From Atrina japonica (Eukaryota; Mollusca; Bivalvia; Pterioida; Pinnidae), in NCBI GenBank assembly GCA_030159075.1, contig BROG01000244.1, forward strand, positions 62,001-126,000: a DNA stretch of 64,000 nt. Reading direction: 5' to 3'. Made by a program: the position numbers and the translations under genes. The notes below the pieces were generated by a model. The model did no database searches. It saw nothing but the letters and a program-made list of their open reading frames with translations, and was not told the origin of the DNA. Below are positions 20,130-33,100 of this stretch, piece by piece (the first letter of the stretch is position 1; the number at the start of each line of letters is the position of its first letter).

Positions 20130-20846
20130 TGACAAAGCTTCTTGTTTTCTATGACTGCGCTTTTTCACCCCCGTGCATCCGAAATCCGGATGCCGTTTTT
20201 TACGAGTTGATGGAACATCAACGCAGTTATGTTATGCTAAGTTGTTTATTGGGAACAAGTCAAAGTACATTTTGCAGTATGGGGTGAATATGGGGTATAT
20301 TGACGCAAAATTACATATGTATGTGCAAATCAGCAATATAAACTCAACTTCAAGATTGAAATTTCCAAATCACTTTTATTCGTATATTTTTGCTTTTTAA
20401 AATGACGAAAATATAGTAACAATTCGCTGGAAAATAAAGGTCTACATGACTTGTTGAAATATATGCTATTTAAGGTCAGTTCGGCGACCTTTATGAATTT
20501 TAAGATATTATAAATTTGCTTCAGAGTGTTACTATTCAATTAATTTTTTACAATTATACTCTTGTCTTACAATGTAATGGATTATACTTTTTCAGTAAAT
20601 AAAAACTTAATAAAAAAGCAATTAATAGATCTAGATCCAGTAAGAATATATAGTTTCATCCCATATAAATCTTTCGAGATTTTGTAATGTAGCAGAAATA
20701 GAAGAAAATGTGAGTTTCGGTGGAAAATTCCATTCATGCAATTTTCTAGTCGTAATCCGGATCATCACACTAACTACGACCCGACTTTAATATTTATACA
20801 ATGCAAATCCTCATCCGAGTCATTTAAACGTTTGTTATTTATTTTC
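20130..20846. promoter_or_regulatory. Upstream region of EBP2
   Basis: Non-coding sequence directly 5' of the EBP2 start. A small hairpin (GCATCCG, loop, CGGATGC) sits near 20175-20193. No convincing TATA box or initiator can be assigned. The frame of the first exon is open upstream to 20736, so the 5' UTR boundary cannot be fixed. Confidence 0.35.
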
Positions 20847-23800
20847 ATGGTTTCTTCAACACGTGTTTCCAGCATGTTAGAAGAAAATTCAGATTCAGAT
20901 GATTTGAGTTTAGATTCAGATGAAGAGGTAACAAATGGACAAATAATCGATGTTAATTTTTCTGCATTAATGAAGCTAAAATGCAGAGCACATCGCCTTA
21001 ATTCTTTTTTTAATTTATGTTAGCCACTGAGCACTGATACAGTCACTCACTTTTTTTTTTCAAAATCCAGCTTTGCCTTTGGTACTGACTTGAAATATTG
21101 TGTTCTACGGTTGTGACATCTAAATGGATTTTGCATAATTGAATGTTCAACAGAGGTTTTCATTTGACCCTAGAAAGAACATGATTCATGTATTATCATT
21201 TATGGTGTAATTCTGTTTGAGGGTTTTAAAAGTAGGAATAGTAATCTAAAGAATGACATAATACACTTAAAATAAGGGCTATCTAAAATACCTAAGAACA
21301 TAATACACTTAAAATAAGGCCTATCTAAAATATCTAAGAAGTCATAAATCTACTTTTTTACATTTTCCAAGATAAAGTACATTCACAAGATGTCTTCACA
21401 ACACCATCTATGAACATGAATAATTAGATCTAAATAAATTACATATTGTACATTAATTTGTAGCATTGATTGATGTCTGGTTTAACTGCCCCCCATCCCC
21501 CACCCCAATGCACTTTTAACTTCAGAAATATTAGAAATTACATGTAACTTTTTTCCCCAGATATAACTTAAATATACAGACATATATCGCGCTCAAAAAA
21601 ATGTAGAGAAAAATTCAGCAAATTATGTTGGACCATTTCCTGATAAAAATGTCACATGTAGCCCTGTTGGATTTCCTCTGCAAGAGGATGAAACATTCCT
21701 CTTCGCTCCAATCAATATTTTCACAGCTTTCCCAATAGTAGGTTATACATTGTTCAAACAAAAAGTCCCAAATTACATTCATGAAAAACCTGCACATGAT
21801 TCATATTCTTACTTAAACTGCAGTCCATAGAATTAAAAGCCCGGAGTCTATTGGTTCTCATAATGTAAAAATTGAAGAACTATATTTGTCTGTATGACAA
21901 ACTCAATTTTTCAATTATACAGTGGCATCAAATAATGATTTGCATAGTTGTCAAAATTGTGAACATATTCTGGGATAGAAACTAAGAAAGCGCTTATAAA
22001 GGTATAAGATGACATGTATGTGCATTTTAGGTCATTTCTTATCATTGTTTGCTTTTTATCAATAACTTTGCTGTGCACAAATTGGCCTTTAGCCCATTCT
22101 AAAACTGCACCTTCTATTAATGATGGAGAAATTTCCACTTACAAATACAACATTACTACATGTAGGAAAATACCACTATCCTTAATGTAAGTTGGAAAAG
22201 TTCCAAAAGCTTCTGTACTGGTGGTAATGTGTGATTCAAAACAGTGGACCACATATAGGTCATATATTGAATGCAATCATAGGTATTAATCATAAGGAAT
22301 TATCACCATTGATTCCTAAACTAAACTGAACTGTCTACTACAATATTTCTGTAGTTGTTATGGTAATATAATGTAAATTTATATTGTTGAATGTGCTCCT
22401 GCCAAATCAGTATAGCTCTGAACCTTTTACGTGGAGTAAATTTTTGTTCTTGAAAAATCAGAAATTTGTTTTAACACATACTAATATTGTACTTTAACAT
22501 TAGAACTAAAAAAGAAAATTGACAATCTTGCCAACATTTTTAACTCAGCAGTTCAGTTGTTACTGGTGACTCTTATTTTGATACATGTAATCTGTAATCT
22601 GTAAAAGTCTTTGTTGTTGAAAAACAAAAACACCATAGTAATTTTATACCTTGTTTTCATTTCAGTTACAAGAGGCATTTGCAGCAGGAAAATTAAAATC
22701 TGGTTTAAATGTTGAATTGCCAGCACCAAAACAGTTCATAAATAATGTGGTTAGTACAAGTATCTGTTAAATATTAGGATATATTTCTAGTATTAATGAT
22801 AATATTAAGGATGAGTGATTTCTTGATTAACTGGATGACAAAGAGAAATTATACACTAATTGTTTATAGTGATGCTTTTTGAAAATATGAAGAAATATCA
22901 CTGGTTAGAAATTCTGTATTATTGAAATTTGTTAATTAAAGTAAATTTGTTTAATCATATGAAGTTATGAGAGAAGATATGAATTATTCATATTTTCATA
23001 CATTTGCCTGAAAACTCAAGATTTTTCCTGTGTTTGTTGAAATTGTTCCTGTCTTTCACTGTAGAGATTGAGAATTTGAATACAGAAAGTCACCTGTTTG
23101 TTAGTATATGTCTAACAAAAAGGAATTTTAACACATTTTCAATACATGCACATATTTACTTACAGTCAGGAATACAGCAAAAACTGAAGGACTTCCGGAG
23201 CAAACTTGATTGGATAGAAAGATTAGATCTTACAAATGATCCAGCTCCTGCACGACCAGGGATGTTGATAGAAGGAGATGATGACATACATAATGATTTT
23301 AAACGGGAGTTAAAATTGTAAGTTTTTAACATTTTTGTATCTGTATATTGATTCACTCTTCCTTTTTATTTAGTTTTTCTGAAAAAGCTCAAAGTAATAC
23401 ATGTGTCTCAACTTTTCATTTTTGTCTCACCTGCAAAGCAGAAACGAGACATAGGGATCACTAATTCTATCTGGCATTGGCGGCGTCGATAACATTTCAT
23501 TTCCAGGGGTAGAACTCCTAAACTATTCAGTGGATTGGAACGGTACTTCACACAAATGATCCTCATGTACCCTAGATGTGCCTTTTGGGGTACTGAGGTC
23601 AGCCTCACCTACTTTCTGGAAACTATTGGGTGGATGTATCCTAATTATGCCTTTTTGGGTACTGCAGCTTGTCTGACCAGATTTCTGGAAAGAAGGTCAT
23701 GGTCACTGAAAAATTGTATCCTGAGCAAAATTCCAAAATTGCTGGGTGGATTGAAAAAATAGATGTGTGTACAAAAACTGGCAATCACCATATAACTAAA

Positions 23801-24089
23801 AAATTGTTGAGTATGGTGAAAACACTGATCAAAATAAAAAAGAAAAAAAATAATTCAGAGAATTCAAAATATGCCATATTTGGAACTCTTCTGTTAAGAA
23901 AACAACTTAATTACAATTGTTGCCTAGTCATCCCTTGTAAATACTAACAAGTGGAATTCTAGTAGTTTCCTTTGTAAAACATGCTTTGTATTTCTTTAAA
24001 CATTGAGAGTTAATAATTTTCACACTTTTAGAGTATTTATAGGCATGTATATGTATATATATATTTATAGGTGTGTGTGTGTATATATA

Positions 24090-24141
<52 letters not shown>

Positions 24142-27100
24142 CACAATACCATTGGTGACATGCTCTTTAGGATAAGCTGTGATTCTGTCTTCATATTTTA
24201 TAGCTATAGACAAGCACAAGCATCTGTACTGGTTGGAATACCAAAGCTTCACAAATTGAACATAGAAACAAAGCGACCTGAGGATTACTATGCACAAATG
24301 GCGAAATCAGATGATCATATGAAACGGGTATTAATCTTTGTGTTTTTCATGCCATAAGGCATTAAGCTCACACAATTGCTCTTGTGAACTATTGCAATTG
24401 TTCTCCATCGCCGTCCGTCATGCGTAAAACATTTACATTTAAAATTTCTTCAGAAACACTGCACCAGGTGACTTCAAACTTGGTACATCTGTTCCTTATG
24501 ATGTCCTGACCAAGTGTTGTTGTTTTTTTGGCAGACCCGAAATCCAAGATGGCTGCCCTGGCGTCTGATTAGCTGAGACATTTTGAACTTCTTTTTAAGA
24601 AGCACTGAACCAATTGCCTTCAAACTTGATACACAAGTTCCTTATGATGTCCTGACAAAGCGTTGTTGTTTTTTTCAGGATGTAGAACCCCTTATTTACA
24701 CAATTATAACCCTTTGTTAAAGTTTTGTGAAGGCATCTCTAGGTAACACCATTAACATTTGTAATTCAGTATTGATCACATTACAATGCGCCCTGCCCAA
24801 ATCTATGGTCTGCAACCCCTTGTTTGCAGAGTTATGGCCATTTTCCATAATTTCACTAACAGATTGTCTTGAAAATCTGAAAATCCACAATAGACACCAA
24901 TCCTTCTGTTCAGCATAATGTTAACAAGAAATGTCATTGTTTGCACAGATCATATTCATTCCAACATTACCACCATTGCTTAATTTTCTTTAGCTCAGTA
25001 ATATTTAACTTTTTATCCAGACATCTTTTGCATTTGATTTCTACAAATTATCCCCATCAAGTCCTATATTGTACTGCTACTTAGGCTGTCCAAGCCTATG
25101 AGTAGCTCAGATATTACCTCCTGCAAATCATGTGAATGTCAAGCCCACGCGCCTCTTGTTAATAATGATGGAGTCATCAATTAAAAATGTGAAAATCAGT
25201 TTGTTTGGTATGCTTGTCATAATTCATCATAACTTGTTTGGATGCCCTAATCCCCTTTCAATGCATTTTGCCATTTTTCTGTTGTAAAAGCCAAAATTTG
25301 TCCCATTTACACAAAAAATTGCAAAGTTTTGGGAAAAAAGCATGCAAAGTTCTTGGGAAAATTTGAAACTACAACAATTTCAACATAAACACATCCAGTA
25401 GTGACTGGGTACTGTACCACATCCATTTGTTACTTGGTACTACATCAAATAAAGTCTGTTACATGATACTCTAAGTACCTACATCAAGTACAGTCTGTTA
25501 CTTGGTACTGTATACCTACACCAAGTACAGTCTGTTACTTGGTACTGTATACCTACATCAAGTACAGTCTGTTACTTGGTACTGTATACCTACATCCAGT
25601 ACAGTCTGTTACTTGGTACCTACACCTCAGGTACAGTTTGTTACTTGGTACTGTATACCTACATCCAGTACAGTTTGTTACTTGGTACTATATACCTACA
25701 TCAAGTACAGTTTGTTACTTGGTACTGTATACCTACATCAAGTACAGTTTGTTACTTGGTACTGTATACCTACATCAAGTACAGTTTGTTACTTGGTACT
25801 ATATACCTACATCAAGTACAGTTTGTTACTTGGTACTGTATACCTACATCAAACAGTTTGTTACTTGGTACTGTATACCTACATCAAGTACAGTTTGTTA
25901 CTTGGTACTTAGTACCTACATCAAGTAGAAATTGTTACTTGGTACTGTACATTCTATTACTTGGTACTATATACCTACATCAAACAGTTTGTTACTTGGT
26001 ACTGTATACCTACATCAAGTACAGTTTGTTACTTGGTACTATATACCTACATCAAGTACATTTTGTTACTTGGTACTGTATATATACCAGTACATTTGTT
26101 ACTTGGTACTGTACCTACATCCAGTTTGTTACTTACTGTATACATGTATACCTTCATCAAGTACAGTTTGTTACTTGGTACTATATACCTACATCAAGTA
26201 CAGTTTGTTACTTGGTACTGTATACCTTCATCAAGTACAGTTTGTTACTTGGTACTGTACTATATACCTACATCAAGTACAGTTTTTGTTACTTGGTACT
26301 ATATACCTACATCAAACAGTTTGTTACTTGGTACTGTATACCTACCTACACAGTTTGTTACTTGGTACTGTACAGTCAGTACAGTTCTGTTACTTGGTAC
26401 TGTATACCTACATCAAGTAGAAATTGTTACTTGGTACTGTATACCTACATCAAGTACAGTCTGTTACTTGGTACTGTATACCTACATCAAGTACAGTCTG
26501 TTACTTGGTACTGTATACTTACATCAAGTACAGTTTGTTATTTGGTACTGTATACCTACATCAAGTACAGTTTGTTACTTGGTACTGTATACCTACATCA
26601 AGTACAGTTTGTTACTTGGTACTGTATACCTACATCAAGTACAGTTTGTTACTTGGTACTGTATACCTACATCAAGTACAGTTTGTTACTTGGTACTGTA
26701 TACCTACATCAAGTACAGTTTGTTACTTGGTACTGTATACCTACATCAAACAGTTTGTTACTTGGTACTTAGTACCTACATCAAGTACAGTTTGTTACTT
26801 GGTACTGTATACCTACATCAAGTACAGTTTATTACGTAATACTATATACCTACATTAAGTACAGTTTGCCACTTGGTACCCTATTCCTACATCAAGTAGA
26901 AATTGTTACTTGGTACTATATACCTACATCAAGTACAGTTTGTTACTTGGTACTATATACCTACATCAAGTACAGTCTGTTACTTGGTACGATACCTACA
27001 TCAAGTACAGTTTGTTACATCAAGTACAGTTTGTTACTTGGTACTTCCAGTACAGTTTGTTACTTGGTACTCAAGTACATTCTATTACTTGTACTGTATA

Positions 27101-30100
27101 CTACATATACCTACATCAAACATCCAGTTTTGTTACTTGGTACTGTACAGTTTGTTACTTGGTACTACACATCAAGTACAGTTTGTTACTTGGTACTATA
27201 TACCTACATCAAGTACATTTTGTTACTTGGTACTATATACCTACATCAAGTTTGTTACAGTTTGTTACATCCACTTGGTTACTGTATACCTACATCAGTC
27301 AAGTTACTTGTTTGTTACTTGGTACTTTGTTACTTGGTACTGTATACCTACATCAAGTACAGTTTTACTTGTTACTTGGTACTCCAGTACAGTTTTACCT
27401 TCATCCAAGTACAGTTTGTTACTTGGTACTGTATACCTACATCCAGGTACTGTATACCTACCCAGTACATCAAGTACAGTTTGTTACTTGGTACTTGGTG
27501 TATACCTACATCAAACAGTTTGTTACTTGGTACTGTATACCTACATCAAGTACAGTCTGTTACTTGGTACTGTATACCTACATCAAGTAGAACTTGGTGT
27601 ATACCTACATTGGTACTGTATATACCTACATCAAGTACAGTCTGTTGTATACTTGGTACTCTGTATACCTACATCAAGTACAGTCTGTTACTTGGTACTG
27701 TATACCTTACATCAAGTACAGTTACTTGTTACTTGGTACTGTATACCTACATCAAGTACAGTCTGTTATTTGGTACGGTACTGTATACCTACATCAAGTA
27801 CAGTTTGTTACTTGGTACTGTATACCTACATCAAGTACAGTTTGTTACTTGGTACTGTATACCTACATCAAAGTACAGTTTGTTACTTGGTACTATATAC
27901 CTACATCAAGTACAGTTTGTTACTTGGTACTGGTATGTATACCTACATCAAACAGTTTGTTACTTGGTACTGTTAGTACCATACATCAAGTACAGTTTTA
28001 CTTGGTACTGTACTTGGTACTCTGTATATACCTACATCAAGTACAGTTTATTATGTAATACTATATACCTACATTAAGTACAGTTTGCCACTTGGTACCC
28101 TATTCCTACATCAAGTAGAAATTGTTACTTGGTACTATATACCTACATCAAGTACAGTTTGTTACTTGGTACTACATCAAGTACACCTACATCAAGTACA
28201 GTCTGTTACTACATCAAGTACAGTCTATACCTACATCAAGTACAGTTTGTTACTTGGTACTACATCAAGTATACCTACACATCAAGTACAGTTTGTTACT
28301 TGGTACTGTAAGTACCTACTTGGTACTGTATCAAGTACAGTTGTGGTTACTGTATACCTGGTACTGTATACCTACATCAAGTACAGTTTGTTACTTGGTA
28401 CAGTCTGTATTGGTACCTACATCCAGTAGTGTTTGTTACTTGGTACTGTATACCTACATCAAGTACAGTTTGTTACCTACATCATGGTACTTGGTACTGT
28501 ATACCTACATCAAGTACAGTTTTACTTGGTACTTATACCTACATCAAGTACTGTTACTACTGTACATCATCCAGTACAGTTTGTTACTTGGTACTATATA
28601 CCTACATCAAGTACAGTTTTACTACTTGGTACTGTATACCTACATCAAGTACAGTTTGTTACTTGGTACTGTATACCTACATCAAGTACAGTTTGTTACT
28701 TGGTACTGTATACCTACATCAAGTACAGTTTGTTACTGTCTGTTACTTGGTATACCTACCTACATCAAGTACAGTTTTGTTACTTGGTACTGTATACCTA
28801 CATCAAGTACAGTTTGTTACTTGGTACTGTATATATACTACATCAAGTTTGTTACTTGGTACTATATACCTACAGTTTGTTACTTGGTACTGTATACCTA
28901 CATCAAGTAGAAATTGTTTTGTTACTACATGGTACTGTATACCTACCTACATCAAGTTCAGTTTGTTACTTGGTACTGTATACCTACATCAAGTACAGTT
29001 TGTTACTTGGTACTATATACCTACATCAAGGTACTGTATACCTACATCAAGTACAGTTTGTTACTTGGTACTATATACCTACAAGTCAAGGTGCTGTACA
29101 GTTTTTGTTACTTGGTACTGTATACCTACCTACATCAAGTACAGTTATTGGTTACTATGGTACAGTCTGTTACTTGTACTACCTACATCAAGTACAGTTT
29201 GTTACTTGTACTATATACTACATCAAGTACAGGTACTGTATACCTACATCAAGTACACTGTATACCTACATCAAGTACAGTCTGTTACTTGGTACTGTAT
29301 ACCTACATCAAGTACAGTCTGTTACTTGGTACTGTATACCTACATCAAGTACAGTCTGTTACTTGGTACTGTATACCTACATCAAGTACAGTTTGTTACT
29401 TGGTACTTAGTACCTTCATCAAGTAGAGTTTGTTACTTGGTACTGTACCTACCTACAGTCAAGTACCTACATCAAGTACAGTTTGTTACTTGGTACTATA
29501 TACCTACATCAAGTACAGTTTGTTACCTTCCTTTGATTAAATTATCATGAACTATACATAATCTATGTATTTTTTTTATTTTTCCCAATCTTACATGTGA
29601 AAATTCCCAATTTTATGGATCCTGGACACACTTCATAATAGTAAGATCCCCACATGCATTTTATCATAGATAATTCAACTTAGTTGTAATTGCTTTCATT
29701 AGAAATATGAGAAAATGACATACAAAACCAATTCTAGTAAACGTGAATTATGGTTGAAAATTGTATAGCATTGTTTACCAGAATATATTATCTCCTGTAT
29801 TCTAGGTGAGAGAACGGATAATTGCGAAACAGATTGCCACTGACAGATCAGAAAAAGCAAAGAAACTCAGAGAGCTGAGGAAATATGGCAAAAAGGTAAC
29901 ACAGATAAAAAGAATTTATAGAATAAAGAGTATAACACAACTTAAAGCACTTTGAGTATGTGCTTACCAATATCAGACAACAACAGATTGTTTCTTTTAA
30001 ACAACCTCTAGAGGCAATCATCTAGCTTCAGTTTCTATCAGACAGCTGACACTTATCTAAGTTTACATACAAATAAAGATAACTCTAATATTATCCCTAT

Positions 30101-33100
30101 ATTTAAAAATAATTGTAAAAAAGTAAATTTCATGCCAAGATTGAATTATTCTGAATTACAAGCAATTGGTTTTATTTGAAAATAGGTTCAACAAGAGGTG
30201 TTACTAAAGAGACAGAAAGAGAAGAAAGAAATGTTGGATGCTGTGAAAAAGTATAGAAAGGGACAAAAAGATAAAATAGATTTTCTGGATGACTTAGAAC
30301 CGTCCAATCAAAAACAACCTCATAAAAAGAAAGATGACAAATCAATGAGGTAAGCTCTAAAGGATATGGAACAAGATTTTCACATGTAGTCTGTAAGAAG
30401 TATAGCTGGGATTTATTTTGAGCTATCTTGTCATGTACTTGTATTATATTACAGGTATGGTACTCACTTTTGATAAGTTATTTTATAGTAAAGATATTGT
30501 TTTACTGAATACTTTTATTTTTTGAAAAATGGTTTTCCTTTTATAATGACTGAGGTACAGCCATTTTATCATGATGATATTATGGCTATAGGAAGTGGTC
30601 ATTTCCATTTTTCAAACACTCGAATGGAAGTGAAGCCAGCACCCTCTGTTGTTTGTGGCGTAGGTAACACCATTTTGTTTATTTACACCACATGTACTTG
30701 CTTACAGATTCTCAGTCACTTTTTATTTCTCAAATGATATTAAAATGCTGGGGTTTGTCTTATAAGTGAGATAGCTTGTAATAAAAATTAAATAATAATG
30801 AAATAAAAATTTGAACATCTTGCTTTTGTTGTGAATTTGTATTTACTGATTGCAGGTACAGTGTACTTCAAAACCTACCGTAGTGTCCAAATATGTATTT
30901 GAATGTATGTTCGTGTCAATTTCAGTGTAGTCCCAAGATAAAAGAAATTTTAAAAGTTTTTGCTGAGTTTAATTGTAGAATAATAACTGACATCATATTT
31001 AGATAATCGAAATGTGCATGTAGATATGTATTTCTGAAATATAGTGTATGGCATATCAAAAAAGTTGTGACAATGTTGTAAGTTTTGACACTGTGTTGTA
31101 AGTTGTGACCATTATACATTAATACTAAGGTGTTGTAAGTTGTGACACTGTGTTGTAAGTGGTGACCGTTATAAGCTGTAACACCATTATACATTAATAC
31201 TAAGGTGTTGTAAGTTGTGACACTGGTAAGTTGTGAGTGTTGTAAGTTGTGACCATTATAAGCTGTAACAAAATTATATGTTAATATGAAAGTGTTGTAA
31301 GTTGTGACACTGTGTTGTAAGTTGTGACACTGTGTTGTAAATTGTGACATTGTGTTGTACGTTGTGACTGTTATAAGCTGTAACACCATTATACATTAAT
31401 ACTAAGGTGTTGTAAGTTGTGACACTGATAATTTGTTAGTGTTGTAAGTTGTGACCATTATAAGCTGTAACAAAATTATATGTTAATATGAAAGTGTTGT
31501 AAGTTGTGACACTGTGTTATAAGTTGGTACACTGTGTTGTAAGTTGTGACACGTGTTATAAGTTGGTACACTGTGTTGTAAGTTGGTACACTGTTGTAAG
31601 TTGGTACACTGCTGTTAGTTGGTACACTGTATTGTAAGTTGTGACACTTGTGTTATAAGTTGGTACACTGTGTTGTAAGTTGGTACACTGTTGTAAGTTG
31701 GTACACTGCTGTTAGTTGGTACACTGTATTGTAAGTTGTGACACTTGTGTTATAAGTTGGTATACTGTGTTGTAAGTTGGTACACTGTTGTAAGTTGGTA
31801 CACTGCTGTTAGTTGGTACACTGTATTGTAAGTTGTGACACTGTGTTATAAGTTGGTACACTGTGCTCTGTGTTGTGACACTGTGTTGGAAGTTGATACA
31901 CTGTGTTGGAAGTTGATACACTGTGTTGGAAGTTGGTACACTGTGTTATAAGTTGTAGCAGTGGTACCTGGAAGTCATTTTCAGTGTTCTCCCCAGACCT
32001 TTAAAGTACCATGGTGCTAAAATTTATGCCGCAGTGCTATAATTCATACCGCAGTGCAAAATATTTTGACCACGTTGATATTATTCATTCAATGAATCAT
32101 TGTATATCAACAGTAGTGTAAAATAATGGTCAGGACGTAACATGACACGATCAAGGAGCTGCAAATTCATAATAAACATCGTATATCAACAGTAGTTTGT
32201 CCGTGAGGGGTTACATAAAAGACTGGTTGTCAATTGATAAGTGCTTGTTTTAGATACGCAACTGAACTGAAAAGAAAGACTCGCAATGCTGATTGACTTA
32301 ATATACTTATTAGTATTTTTGTAAGTTCCTGATGTGTTTACTTGACTTAGTATACTTTTATGACCTCTTGTTATCTTCAATATATCACTATCAGTTCAGA
32401 TCACTTGTATTTGGAGCTACAGACGGCCAGAGTGAGACACATAACTTCTCAGCAAATCCAATTTATAAAAAATCGGAAACCAAAAATCTAGTGTACTTGT
32501 TTTACCAAGATTACCAATTTATGAAACATCTGTGTAAATTTGTTTGATACGGTTTCCCTGTTTTATGAAAGCTAAAGGGAATAAAGTTTAAAAAATCTAG
32601 CGAAAAATCATGTAGATGTTATATAAGAGTTACCTCCCGTTATTTTTTACTTCATAAGAAAATAAATAAATATTTGTCAAAACGTAATAATTTTACAATA
32701 ACGATATCGATTCTAGTAAAATGGAATCAATTAACAGTATACACCTGTTTTCTTAAACATAGCCTGAAATTTACATTAGAAATATATTTAAAGGTTCTAG
32801 GATAGTTATCATTTAAAAATAATGACTCTTTCTCTGCACCATGCACCTTACTATAAATACTGCCTCGCCATCTATCTAACTCCCAATAGTTGAGAGGTCA
32901 GGTTAAGCCTTTGATGTGAATACTAACTACGGTAGTCAAAATGGAATGGCAAGCCTGATTAGTATGCAACCAGTGAACAAATAATAGGAAATGCCTGTTT
33001 AGTTTTGATGGATTATTGTTCAACATATCAAATCTTAAACGTCCAAGTATTGCATTAAATTCCATATCTGACCAAAGAATTGTATTGGAACCTGGATTGC

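Noticed and set aside
25502..29550. Many long plus-strand reading frames (up to 403 codons) rich in Tyr, Leu, Thr and Ser
   Set aside because: They are the three frames of one stop-free 37-bp repeat, lie in an EBP2 intron, and show no start, splice or promoter context.
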